In this document: piece by piece, positions 51,252 through 58,942 of the stretch
How the letters are laid out: each line of letters starts with the position of its first letter
How positions within the stretch are numbered: the first letter of the stretch is position 1
Source of the DNA: Flexivirga endophytica
GTDB taxonomy: Bacteria; Actinomycetota; Actinomycetes; Actinomycetales; Dermatophilaceae
Assembly (NCBI RefSeq): GCF_014640635.1
Contig: NZ_BMHI01000001.1
Location: forward strand, 868,001-932,000
Reading direction: 5' to 3'
Length of the DNA stretch: 64,000 bases
Notes under the pieces: model-generated
Databases searched by the model: none
What the model was told of the DNA's origin: nothing
Seen by the model: the letters and a program-made list of their open reading frames with translations, nothing else
Made by a program: the position numbers and the translations under genes

Positions 51252-53233
51252 GGGGTGGTCGCCATCCTGCTGCGTGCGGTGTTGAGCGGCTCGGCCTCGG
51301 CGACCAGGTCGTCGAAGCGGTGTCCGGCGATCTTCGCGCTCTCCAGCAGGGCGGTCACCAGCTCGTGCTGCCGGGAGTTGTCGAGTCGGGCGCGGCCCTG
51401 CTCCATGAGCTGCTCGACCGACTCGGTCTCCCGGACGCAGGTGACGAGCGGGAAGCCGAACTTCTCCCGGTATGCCGCCGTCAGCGTCGACAGCTCCTCG
51501 CGCTCGTCGTCGTGCAACTGGCTGAGCATGATGGCTGCGCGGTCGCGGGTCGAGGCCTCGCCGACCTCCCCACCCGGGACGTCCACGCTACCGAGGTCCG
51601 GGTAGCCGGCGATCAGGGCGCGCTGCTTCTCGTCCGATGCCGAGAACAACGCCTCCTGGAACGATGCGCGCAGGTCCGGAGTGTCCTTGAACGGACGTTG
51701 CTCGTACGCGTCCTCGATGATCCACGAGTTGCCATGGAAGAGTGGTTCGAAGGTCTGCACGAACTCCTCCTTGGTCATGGCGTTGACCTGAACCAGGCCG
51801 ATGACGGTGCCAGTGGAGCTCGTGGCGACGCCGGCGCCGCGGCTGGTGCCGATGTGGAAGAACACCATGTAGAGCACGAACGCCGATATCGAGCCGATGG
51901 TGATGCCCGACCCCAGGAACACCTGGTAGTCCTTCGGCAACAGGGTGGCCACACCGGGCTGGGCGGTGACCAGCATCGCCAGGCCGAGCGAGGTGGCAAC
52001 GATGATGCCGTTCCGGTGGTCGTTGAAGTCGACCTTGCCGAGGGTCTGGATGCCGACCACGGCAACCGTGGCGAACATCGCCAGTCCCGCGCCGCCGAGG
52101 ACGCAGGCCGGTATGCCGGCGACGATCGCCCCGGCCTTGGGCAGCAGACCGAGGAAGATCATGAAGACGGCGGCGGTCGCGACGACATACCGGCTCTTGA
52201 TCTTGGTCAGCCGGACCAGTCCGACGTTCTCCGCGAAGCAGGTGTAGGGGAAGGAGTTGAAGACGCCGCCGATGAAGGTTGCCAGACCGTCGGCGCGCAA
52301 CGCCCTGGCGACGTCGTCGCCGTCGACGCGCTTGCCGACGATCTCGCCGGTGGCGAAGACGTCACCGCAGGTCTCCACCATGGTGACGAGCATGACCAGC
52401 ACCATCGAGATGATCGCTGCGAGAGCGAATTTCGGCATACCGAAGTGGAAGGGTGTGGTCACGCCGACCCAGCTGGAACTGCTGACCGCGTCGAAGTGCG
52501 CTTCGCCGGCGAACCATGCGATGCCGGTGCCGATGCCCAGGCCGAGCAGCACCGCGATGGTCTGGATGAACCCGCGGAACAAGCGCTGGATGATGACGAT
52601 GATGAGGACGGTGCCGAGCGCGAGGCAGAGGGTCTTCCAACCACCGGCGGCCAGGTGGTAGTTGCCGTTCGCGTCGGTACTCAGCACCGAGGCGCTGTAG
52701 GAGTTCGTCTTGGGATCCCAGCGCAGCAGTGCGTCACCGGCCGCGACGGGCAGTAGCGAGAAGCCGATCACGGTGATGACCGAGCCGGTGACGACGGGTG
52801 GGAAGAACCGCACGATCTTGCCGAAATATGGCGCGAGCAGGAAGGTCACGACACCAGAGACGAGCACCGCACCGTAGATGGTGAGCAGACCGTTGACGCC
52901 ACCGCCGGCGTTGACGCCGATGATGATCATCGGGGAGACGGCGGTGAACGTGACGCCCTGCAGCAGTGGCAGCCGGACGCCGACCTTCCAGAAGCCGATG
53001 GCCTGCAGCAGCGAGGCGATGCCGCAGGTGAACAGGTCGGCGTTGATCAGGTGGATCAACTGGTCGGAGTTCAGTCCGATCGCACCGGCCAGCAGGATGG
53101 GCACGATGACGGCGCCGGCGTAGAACGCCAACACGTGCTGGAGACCGTAGACGGCGAGTTGTTGCGGAGGCAGTACTTCGTCGACGGGATGCTTTGCGCG
53201 TGGGCGCACGTCCTCGGCGATGGCAGCAGACAT
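51248..53233 (-). CDS. NCS2 nucleobase permease fused to an OHCU-decarboxylase-like domain
   Basis: This 661-residue fusion has an NCS2 xanthine/urate-type transporter (about residues 20-480, 12-14 membrane segments; LQHVLAFYAGAVIVP, the MVETCGDVFATGE substrate region, FNSFPYTCFAENVGLV) joined to a C-terminal domain (about 490-655) resembling 2-oxo-4-hydroxy-4-carboxy-5-ureidoimidazoline decarboxylase (MTKEEFVQTFEPLF, FGFPLVTCVRE). Normal OHCU decarboxylases have HPDLA and SxxEQ; here AGYPDLG and STRDRA are seen, so the catalytic His and Glu appear changed. ATG at 53233 with AAGGA upstream. It probably imports urate or xanthine. Confidence 0.85.
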   Translation of the reverse strand: MSAAIAEDVRPRAKHPVDEVLPPQQLAVYGLQHVLAFYAGAVIVPILLAGAIGLNSDQLIHLINADLFTCGIASLLQAIGFWKVGVRLPLLQGVTFTAVSPMIIIGVNAGGGVNGLLTIYGAVLVSGVVTFLLAPYFGKIVRFFPPVVTGSVITVIGFSLLPVAAGDALLRWDPKTNSYSASVLSTDANGNYHLAAGGWKTLCLALGTVLIIVIIQRLFRGFIQTIAVLLGLGIGTGIAWFAGEAHFDAVSSSSWVGVTTPFHFGMPKFALAAIISMVLVMLVTMVETCGDVFATGEIVGKRVDGDDVARALRADGLATFIGGVFNSFPYTCFAENVGLVRLTKIKSRYVVATAAVFMIFLGLLPKAGAIVAGIPACVLGGAGLAMFATVAVVGIQTLGKVDFNDHRNGIIVATSLGLAMLVTAQPGVATLLPKDYQVFLGSGITIGSISAFVLYMVFFHIGTSRGAGVATSSTGTVIGLVQVNAMTKEEFVQTFEPLFHGNSWIIEDAYEQRPFKDTPDLRASFQEALFSASDEKQRALIAGYPDLGSVDVPGGEVGEASTRDRAAIMLSQLHDDEREELSTLTAAYREKFGFPLVTCVRETESVEQLMEQGRARLDNSRQHELVTALLESAKIAGHRFDDLVAEAEPLNTARSRMATTP

Positions 53234-53420
53234 TGTGAGCGGTCCTTCCAGAGGCCCAGGAGGGGACATCAATGATGGGTGGCAGGGGCATCTTCGCGCT
53301 TTCGCGGCCCGGCCGGGGCGATTCCGCTGGTCATGCGAGGCGCGTTCACGGCTGGGCGCCGCTCGCGTAGGCGTCGACCCGGAGGGTCTACGTCGTCGTC
53401 ATTCGCTTATACGGAATAGA

Positions 53421-53439
53421 AATTTCGAGATATGAAATT
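53421..53439. promoter_or_regulatory. Inverted repeat AATTTC-N7-GAAATT
   Basis: A perfect 6-bp-arm palindrome lies in the permease promoter region, about 188 bp from the ATG. The TTTC...GAAA form resembles IclR-type operators. A -10-like TATAAG lies just downstream on the minus strand. Confidence 0.45.
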
Positions 53440-53479
53440 GATTCGCGTGGAAGAGAGTATGCCGTAGCTCACATTCGCG

Positions 53480-53494
53480 TCAACGGTTTGTTGA
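53480..53494. promoter_or_regulatory. Second copy of the purine palindrome, TCAACGG-T-TTGTTGA
   Basis: This matches the xdhA site at 13 of 15 positions, the two mismatches being in one arm. It lies 247 bp before the permease start. Confidence 0.5.
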
Positions 53495-53501
53495 AATGTT
53501 G

Positions 53502-53606
53502 TTTGGCCGCACTCCTCACGAACGATGCCCGTGCCGCCGGTCGCAGGCTCCCAGCGTGCCCGGCCGGCGCGCGATCGTCGTCGCGGCGTTTTTGGCCGCA
53601 CTCCTC
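53502..53606. repeat. Direct repeat TTTGGCCGCACTCCTC, two copies 89 bp apart
   Basis: Copies are at 53502-53517 and 53591-53606. They bracket a GC-rich stretch between the regulator gene and the permease promoter. The cause is unknown. Confidence 0.6.
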
Positions 53607-53622
53607 GCAGCGTTGGTTCGTG

Positions 53623-54003
53623 TCAGCTGTCGACGCGAACCCGGTTCAGATAGTTGTAGATCGTGAAGCGGGACATGCCCATGGCTTCGGCGACGGTCTC
53701 CGCGGAGTGCCGCATCTCGAAGGCGCCGCGCTCCTCCAGCAGCCGCACAGCGTGCTGCTTGCGCGCTCGGGGTAGCTCGGACAACTGCCCGCCCAGCTCG
53801 TGCTCGACGGTCTGGATCAATCGGGCGAGACCGTCGGACAAGTCTCGCTCGTCGCGTACGCGCACGTGAATCGTGGTGTCCTGCAAGGTGATCGGGATGT
53901 CGCCGGGTCGTGGCTCGTCATCGACCACGGCGGCACCGACGCGATGCAGCAACGGCTGCAGGGCGGTGGCGAGCTCCTCGGCGGAGGGTATGGCGTCAGT
54001 CAT
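53623..54003 (-). CDS. HTH transcriptional regulator of the purine locus (candidate)
   Basis: This 126-residue protein has a short N-terminal part and a C-terminal HTH (QHAVRLLEERGAFEMRHSAETVAEAMGMSRFTIYNYLNRV) resembling the HTH of YheO/DauR-like regulators, but without a full PAS sensor domain. Similar small regulators accompany urate catabolism genes in actinobacteria. It overlaps the thiamine-binding gene and is 389 bp upstream of the permease gene. Its binding site may be one of the nearby palindromes. Confidence 0.72.
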   Translation of the reverse strand: MTDAIPSAEELATALQPLLHRVGAAVVDDEPRPGDIPITLQDTTIHVRVRDERDLSDGLARLIQTVEHELGGQLSELPRARKQHAVRLLEERGAFEMRHSAETVAEAMGMSRFTIYNYLNRVRVDS

Positions 54004-54238
54004 CGACACGCTCGAGTTGCAGGCTGACACGTGTCGCCCCGGCCGCCAGCGCGGCTTGTGCGGCGTCGCGCATCGCGGCGGTGACGGCATCGGCGTCCCC
54101 GTGCACGGTGGTCCCCAGCGGACCCAGGTCGGGGTCGAACCCTCCGGCGCGCAGTGCGTCAGCAGCGGCTGTGACGTGGCTGGGCAACTCGCCCTCACCG
54201 TGGAACGGCTCGGTCGTCACCTCGGCCCGGATCTTCAC
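53996..54238 (-). CDS. Thiamine-binding protein of the MTH1187/YkoF type
   Basis: This 80-residue ferredoxin-like-fold protein matches the MTH1187 family (KIRAEVTTEPFHGEGELPSHVTAAADALRAGG; LGPLGTTVHGDADAVTAAMRDA). Relatives bind thiamine or hydroxymethylpyrimidine. It starts at GTG overlapping the HhH-GPD stop and overlaps the regulator gene by 8 bp. Confidence 0.82.
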   Translation of the reverse strand: MKIRAEVTTEPFHGEGELPSHVTAAADALRAGGFDPDLGPLGTTVHGDADAVTAAMRDAAQAALAAGATRVSLQLERVDD

Positions 54239-54813
54239 GGCGTGGCCTTCGCCTTCGCCGCAGCCTTGGCGCTCTTCTTGAACTCGCGGACCTTCTGCAG
54301 CGAGGTCTCGTCCACGACGTCGGCGACGGATCGGAACGAGCCGGGCTCGGCATACGGGCCGATCGCCGCGCGCCAGCCGTCCGGTGTGACGTCCAGCTGC
54401 TTGCCGAGGAGCGCGGCGAAGATGCGGGCCTTCTGGTCGCCGAAGCCGGGCAGCGCCTTGAGCCGCTTCAGCAACTCGGCAGTGGTGCCGGCTGTCGTCC
54501 AGAGGTTCGAGGCGTCTCCGTCGTAGTCGTCGATGACGGCCTGCGCCAGTTGCTGCACACGGCCGGCCATCGAGCGTGCGTAACGGTGGATGGCCGGTGG
54601 CGTCGAGCAGAGGTCGGCGAACTTCTCGGGGTCCTGGGCCGCGATCGTCCCTGGGTCCAGGGTGCCGAGCTTGTCGACGATCTTCGCGGGGCCGCGGAAC
54701 GCGTGCTCCATGCCGTACTGCTGATCCAGCAACATGCCCACCATCAGCGCGAACGGGTCGGTGGAGAGAAGCTGGTCGGCAGTTTCGTCCTGTGCAATCC
54801 GGATGCTCGCCAT
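54235..54813 (-). CDS. HhH-GPD family base-excision repair protein
   Basis: This 192-residue protein has the helix-hairpin-helix LKALPGFGDQKARIFAALLG (about 115-135) within an all-helical glycosylase-like fold. It matches the small actinobacterial HhH-GPD family annotated for base excision repair; the substrate base is unknown. It is the first gene of an operon with a thiamine-binding protein and an HTH regulator next to 8-oxoguanine deaminase genes. Confidence 0.82.
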   Translation of the reverse strand: MASIRIAQDETADQLLSTDPFALMVGMLLDQQYGMEHAFRGPAKIVDKLGTLDPGTIAAQDPEKFADLCSTPPAIHRYARSMAGRVQQLAQAVIDDYDGDASNLWTTAGTTAELLKRLKALPGFGDQKARIFAALLGKQLDVTPDGWRAAIGPYAEPGSFRSVADVVDETSLQKVREFKKSAKAAAKAKATP

Positions 54814-54819
54814 GGCAGC

Positions 54820-54825
54820 AGCCTA
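54820..54825 (-). promoter_or_regulatory. -10 box (TAGGCT) for the HhH-GPD gene
   Basis: On the minus strand TAGGCT is 6 nt before the ATG at 54813. Confidence 0.55.
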
Positions 54826-54873
54826 GAACGAGAACGGCCGAGAACTCGATGGCGAGGTGTCGCAGGTTGCTCG

Positions 54874-54879
54874 TAGGTT
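54874..54879 (+). promoter_or_regulatory. -10 box (TAGGTT) for the DinB-family gene
   Basis: TAGGTT lies 6 nt before the ATG at 54886. The divergent HhH-GPD gene has the same layout. Confidence 0.5.
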
Positions 54880-54885
54880 CGTGCC

Positions 54886-55449
54886 ATGACCTCTGTCACT
54901 GACGCCACTCCCGATCCCGACGCGACCGCACGCGTCGATCCACCGGTTCACGCGAACGAGATCGCGACGCTGCTGGGCTTCCTGCGCTACCAACGGGACA
55001 CGTTCCGGTGGAAGACGGGCGGGCTGACGTCGGCCGGCCTCGCCGCAACGCTGCCGCCCTCGGACATGACGCTCGGCGGGATGGTCAAACATCTGGCACT
55101 GGTGGAGGCCTGGTGGTTCCACCAGGTGCTGCACGGAGCCGACGAGCCGCAACCGTGGGCGTCGGTCGACTGGGACGACGATCCGGACTGGGAATGGCGC
55201 ACGGGTGCGTCGGACGACCCCGTGCCGCTGGCCGCGCTCTACGAGGAGTCGGTGGCGATCGCCGATGCCGGCATCGAGCGAGCGCTCGCGGGCGACGGGT
55301 TCGACGCGTTGTCGATCAAGCCGGACAGGCAAACTGGCGAGCCGTTCACGTTGCGGTGGATCGTCGCACACATGATCGAGGAGTACGCCCGACACAACGG
55401 GCATGCCGACCTGATCCGGCAGTCGATCGACGGACGGGTCGGCGAATGA
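54886..55449 (+). CDS. DinB family protein (DUF664 type)
   Basis: This 187-residue four-helix protein matches the DinB/DUF664 family. Metal-ligand histidines are in VKHLALVEAWWFH and HMIEEYARHNGHADLIRQ. Many actinobacterial members are mycothiol-dependent transferases. Its stop overlaps the GNAT gene by ATGA. Confidence 0.88.
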   Translation: MTSVTDATPDPDATARVDPPVHANEIATLLGFLRYQRDTFRWKTGGLTSAGLAATLPPSDMTLGGMVKHLALVEAWWFHQVLHGADEPQPWASVDWDDDPDWEWRTGASDDPVPLAALYEESVAIADAGIERALAGDGFDALSIKPDRQTGEPFTLRWIVAHMIEEYARHNGHADLIRQSIDGRVGE

Positions 55450-55940
55450 TCAGTATTCGCAACGCAACTGAGCGTGACTGGGCGAGCATCTGGCCGATTA
55501 TCCAGGAGGTCGTGGCGGCGGGGGACACCTACGCGCTGCCCGCTGACCTGAGCGAGGACGACGCTCGCGAGATGTGGCTCGAGATGCCGCCGGGCTGCAC
55601 GGTGGTGGCGGTCGACGACGTCGACGGAACGGTGCTCGGCAGTGCGCACATGGGACCCAACCGACCTGGCGCCGGCGCGCATGTGGGGACGGCCAGCTTC
55701 ATGGTGGGCTCGGCCGCGCGCGGTCGGGGTGTCGGCCGGCTGCTCGGCGAGTACGTCGTGCAGTGGCTGCGGGACGCGGGTTTCGATTCGATCCAGTTCA
55801 ACGCCGTGGTGGAGAGCAACACGGTCGCGGTCCGGCTGTGGAAGTCGTTGGGGTTCCAGGTGATCGGCACTGTGCCCGCAGCGTTCCGGCATCCACAGGA
55901 CGGGCTCGTCGGCCTGCACGTGATGTACCTGAAGCTCTGA
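55446..55940 (+). CDS. GNAT family N-acetyltransferase
   Basis: This 164-residue protein shows the GNAT acetyl-CoA motif SAARGRGVGRLLGEYV (about 84-100) and the C-terminal SNTVAVRLWKSLGFQVIG. It is coupled to the DinB gene. The acceptor substrate is unknown. Confidence 0.9.
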   Translation: MISIRNATERDWASIWPIIQEVVAAGDTYALPADLSEDDAREMWLEMPPGCTVVAVDDVDGTVLGSAHMGPNRPGAGAHVGTASFMVGSAARGRGVGRLLGEYVVQWLRDAGFDSIQFNAVVESNTVAVRLWKSLGFQVIGTVPAAFRHPQDGLVGLHVMYLKL

Positions 55941-55943
55941 GAC

Positions 55944-56894
55944 CTACTGTGTCGGTGTAGCACGCCATACGGTGCTCGGACCGGGGGTCTTCGCGCACGA
56001 TGCGCGCAGCTCCGGCCCGTCCTCGCTCGTGACGTCGACCGTCCAGGAGCGTCCGTCGTTGTGGGAGACCTCGCATCGCCATACGCCGTCAGCCGCTTGC
56101 GAGCCGGACGCCGTCAAAGCCGCACCCTTTCGCTCCGAAATGTGCTGTCGCACAAAGGCTTCGGCCACCTGCACCGGCGACTTGAAGCAGCTGCGGCCAC
56201 GGTTGTGCGTGGCATTCGCGAGCTCGTCCGGAACCTCGCGTCGGCGCTCGGCCTGCAGGGCGAGCTCTGCCAACTCGCCGGTCAGTCGTGCGTAGGTCTG
56301 CCCGGACGGCAAGGCGATGCCGGTGGGGGAGAAGCGGTGCCCGCCCGTGTGAGAGCACTCCCAGACGGCGCCGGGATGAGTGGCGGAGGCTTGCAGCGCG
56401 ATCGGTCGGCCGCGGACGGCGCAGCACACGTCGCGCTTGCCGTTGGTGCAGACCAGCAACGCCGGGTCGCGGGTCTCCTCGAGCTCGGGCAGTCGCTCGG
56501 TCGCCGCGTCCGGGTCGTCTTCGAGCAGCAGGTCCCAGGGCAGCGCGAGGAGTTGCGCGGGGTCGTCGATCTCGCCGGTCAGTAACCACGGGTCGCGCTC
56601 GAGGCAGCCGGCGATCAGCACTGTGTGGGCACCCTCGTGCGGCTCGTCCGCATGTGGGCCGGGTCGCCGGATGAGCAGCAACCGGCCGCCGTGGTCGGCG
56701 CAGGCGCGCTCCAGCGTGGCGCCGATCTCCGGGTCCAGGTGCGACTGCGTGATCGCGCTGTGCCCCCACGGGCCGTTCTGCTCCAGGCACACCCAGAAGC
56801 GTGCGTATGACGCCGTGCCCCACGCGGGAAGCTCCGCGTCATCCCACTGCATCGAGCAGGCGGACGGCGGTCGTGGCTCGGCATGCGTTGTCAT
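55944..56894 (-). CDS. Sucrase/ferredoxin-like family protein
   Basis: This 316-residue protein has the thioredoxin-like ferredoxin fold of the sucrase ferredoxin-like family. Cys residues in LLVCTNGKRDVCCAVRGRP and ECSHTGGHRFSP can bind a 2Fe-2S cluster. An added C-terminal segment includes a CFKSP motif. ATG at 56894. It converges closely on the GNAT gene. An electron-transfer role is inferred from the family. Confidence 0.85.
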   Translation of the reverse strand: MTTHAEPRPPSACSMQWDDAELPAWGTASYARFWVCLEQNGPWGHSAITQSHLDPEIGATLERACADHGGRLLLIRRPGPHADEPHEGAHTVLIAGCLERDPWLLTGEIDDPAQLLALPWDLLLEDDPDAATERLPELEETRDPALLVCTNGKRDVCCAVRGRPIALQASATHPGAVWECSHTGGHRFSPTGIALPSGQTYARLTGELAELALQAERRREVPDELANATHNRGRSCFKSPVQVAEAFVRQHISERKGAALTASGSQAADGVWRCEVSHNDGRSWTVDVTSEDGPELRASCAKTPGPSTVWRATPTQ

Positions 56895-57097
56895 CGCTGA
56901 GGTCCCGTCTGGCTCTCGAGTGAGTGTTCGCGGCCAGGTTACGGAGCGCCCCGCTGCTGCGGACCGCCGGGTGTCGGCGGGTGTCGCGCACCTTGCCGGC
57001 CCGGGTACGCGGGCGCTCGGGTTGTCCACATCCCCCACTCGTCTCGGAGGGGATGTGGATAACATTCGTGGGCTAAAATCGTTGCCGTTGTTTACTA

Positions 57098-57113
57098 TTC
57101 GGGTATACTCGAA
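57098..57113. promoter_or_regulatory. Near-palindrome over the DUF222 promoter
   Basis: TTCGGGTATACTCGAA is symmetric except at one base pair and covers the -10 box, so a bound repressor would block the promoter directly. Confidence 0.4.
57104..57109 (+). promoter_or_regulatory. -10 box (TATACT) for the DUF222-HNH gene
   Basis: TATACT lies 7 nt before the ATG at 57117. A TTGCCG -35-like element sits 16 bp upstream (57082-57087). Confidence 0.55.
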
Positions 57114-57116
57114 CAC

Positions 57117-58448
57117 ATGATCGATGCAATCACGGACGCAGGCGAAGGCAGCGCGGGCGCCTTCGATGCGTCCGTGGTGCGCGCTTTCCATGACCGGCTC
57201 GACGAGACCATCACCGGCGACGGTCTTGAGGAGCTGCTGGCTGAGACACGGGCGCTGGAGGAAGCCAAGAACGCCATCGCCGCCCGGCAGGCTCGCCTGA
57301 GTGTCGCAGCGCACCGAGCGCAACGAGCGTCGGACATCCCGCGGGGCATCGATCGTGCCAGGACCGCTCAGAAGGTCGGTTCCGACATCGCTTTGGCCCG
57401 CCGATCGTCCCCGCACCTGGGCTCCCGGCTGCTGGGGCTCGCCCACGCGATGGTGGACGAGATGCCCAACACCTTCGCGGCCCTGGCAGCCGGCGTGATC
57501 GGCGAACGCGACGCGACAGCCCTGGTGGCAGCAACCGCCTGCCTGAGCAAGGACGACCGGGCGTACGTCGATGGCGCGATCGCGGGCGACCTGGGCACCA
57601 CGTCGCATCGGCGACTGATCGCAACCGCACAAGCAGCCGCCTACCGGGCCGACCCGGAAGCGGCCACCGCCCGCCGCGCCAGGGCCGAGTCCGAACGCCG
57701 CGTCAGCCTGCGACCGGCTCCGGACTGCATGACCTACCTGACCGCGTTGCTGCCGGTCAAGGACGGCGTGGCCTGCTTCGCGGCACTCAAATCCGCGGCC
57801 GCCGCGACCGCCACTGCCGAACACCCCCGCGGCCAGGTCATGGCCGACACCCTCGTCGAACGCATCACCGGCCGCACTGTGGCGACCGGGGTCGACGTGC
57901 ACGTCGACCTCGTCCTGCCGCTGGACTCCTTGACCGGAGACACCCCGGCGGACGTGCCCGGCTACGGACCGGTGCCCGCCGACCTGGCGCGCGAGTGGAT
58001 CACGGACCCGGAGAAGGCAGCCAGGATCCGACGCCTGTTCTCCTACCCCGGCACCGGTGACCTGGTCGGCATGGAGTCAACCGCCCGCTGCTACACGGGA
58101 CTCCTCGCCGACTTCATCGCACTGCGGGACCAGACCTGCCGGACCCCGTTCTGCGACGCACCGATCCGTCATACCGACCACATCACGCCGCACACCAAAG
58201 GTGGCGCGACGACCGAACGCAACGCCCAAGGGCTCTGCGAGCGATGCAACTACGTCAAGGAACACCCCGACTACCTCGTCGGCGGAGACGCCGGCGAAAC
58301 CTACGTCATGACAGGCGGACTGACCGCCAGCAGCCGACCACCCGCACCACCGGGACACCCGCCACCCACCAAATCGTCGATCTCACGGACACTGATGAAC
58401 ATCGAATTCGCTCAGGCAGTCAGAGCCCGGAAGGTGACCGCGGTCTGA
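57117..58448 (+). CDS. DUF222 domain HNH endonuclease family protein
   Basis: This 443-residue protein belongs to the actinobacterial 13E12-repeat/DUF222 family. The helical DUF222 part spans about residues 40-310, followed by an HNH domain with CRTPFCDAPIRHTDHITPHTKGG and LCERCNYVKEHP, giving two CxxC-like zinc pairs and the catalytic His. These genes are multi-copy in many actinobacteria and may be linked to mobile elements. The role is unknown. Confidence 0.9.
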   Translation: MIDAITDAGEGSAGAFDASVVRAFHDRLDETITGDGLEELLAETRALEEAKNAIAARQARLSVAAHRAQRASDIPRGIDRARTAQKVGSDIALARRSSPHLGSRLLGLAHAMVDEMPNTFAALAAGVIGERDATALVAATACLSKDDRAYVDGAIAGDLGTTSHRRLIATAQAAAYRADPEAATARRARAESERRVSLRPAPDCMTYLTALLPVKDGVACFAALKSAAAATATAEHPRGQVMADTLVERITGRTVATGVDVHVDLVLPLDSLTGDTPADVPGYGPVPADLAREWITDPEKAARIRRLFSYPGTGDLVGMESTARCYTGLLADFIALRDQTCRTPFCDAPIRHTDHITPHTKGGATTERNAQGLCERCNYVKEHPDYLVGGDAGETYVMTGGLTASSRPPAPPGHPPPTKSSISRTLMNIEFAQAVRARKVTAV

Positions 58449-58457
58449 GTTGTGCAG

Positions 58458-58477
58458 GTGCGAGAGTCTCGTCGCAC
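58458..58477 (+). terminator. Possible terminator of the DUF222-HNH gene
   Basis: A GTGCGA/TCGCAC stem with inner GAG/CTC pairing lies 10 bp after the stop. The stem is short and has a bulge, so confidence is low. Confidence 0.35.
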
Positions 58478-58489
58478 ACAGTCACGCAG

Positions 58490-58930
58490 TCAGCAGCTCA
58501 GCTCGTGAGGCCCAGCACCGCTGACCACTGGGTCCTGCGGTGCTCCGTCAACGTGAAGGCTGCCCCTGTCCCGTGACCAGCTCAGCTCATAGGTTCCATG
58601 GGATATGGGTCGGTAACCGTCGTCAACCTGCCAGGAAGCCACTCGATGTCCGATCCCCAGGGGCTCGACTTCGTAGGCCTGCCCGTCCGCAGACATCAGG
58701 AACGACGACTCCCGCAGAACCACGCGGCAGCCGGCCGGTGTAGGTCGTTCCAGCACGGTGTAAGTCGCTCCAGTCACCAGGTCGGACGCGGCGGAAAGGC
58801 CCGTCCCAGCGCAGGTTGCTGCGGCGAGCGTGATGGTCAGCACCCCGAGCCAGTCCAGGACGATCATGAGCAGCGCAACCAGCACACACCCGACCGGAGG
58901 CGTGACGAGCCCTACTCGGCCGCTGCTCAC
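58490..58930 (-). CDS. Hypothetical membrane-anchored protein
   Basis: This 146-residue frame starts at GTG, 12 bp after the parC stop. It has one or two hydrophobic segments at residues about 10-45 and a hydrophilic beta-rich remainder with scattered aromatic residues. No family is recognised and the ribosome binding site is weak. Reading as a real gene rests on codon pattern and position. Confidence 0.5.
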   Translation of the reverse strand: MSSGRVGLVTPPVGCVLVALLMIVLDWLGVLTITLAAATCAGTGLSAASDLVTGATYTVLERPTPAGCRVVLRESSFLMSADGQAYEVEPLGIGHRVASWQVDDGYRPISHGTYELSWSRDRGSLHVDGAPQDPVVSGAGPHELSC

Positions 58931-58942
58931 CTGCCGCCGGGC

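Larger units (their letters stand above)
53234..53622. other. 389-bp regulatory gap upstream of the permease gene
   Basis: No gene is seen here. The gap holds the 19-bp repeat at 53421-53439, the operator-like palindrome at 53480-53494, and a 16-bp direct repeat at 53502-53517 and 53591-53606. The middle is AT-rich for this genome. Confidence 0.7.

Noticed and set aside
54673-54685. CTTCGCGGGG in the HhH-GPD gene as another copy of the palindromic repeat
   Set aside because: The match is about ten bases with no second arm. A similar short match occurs in qcrA by chance.
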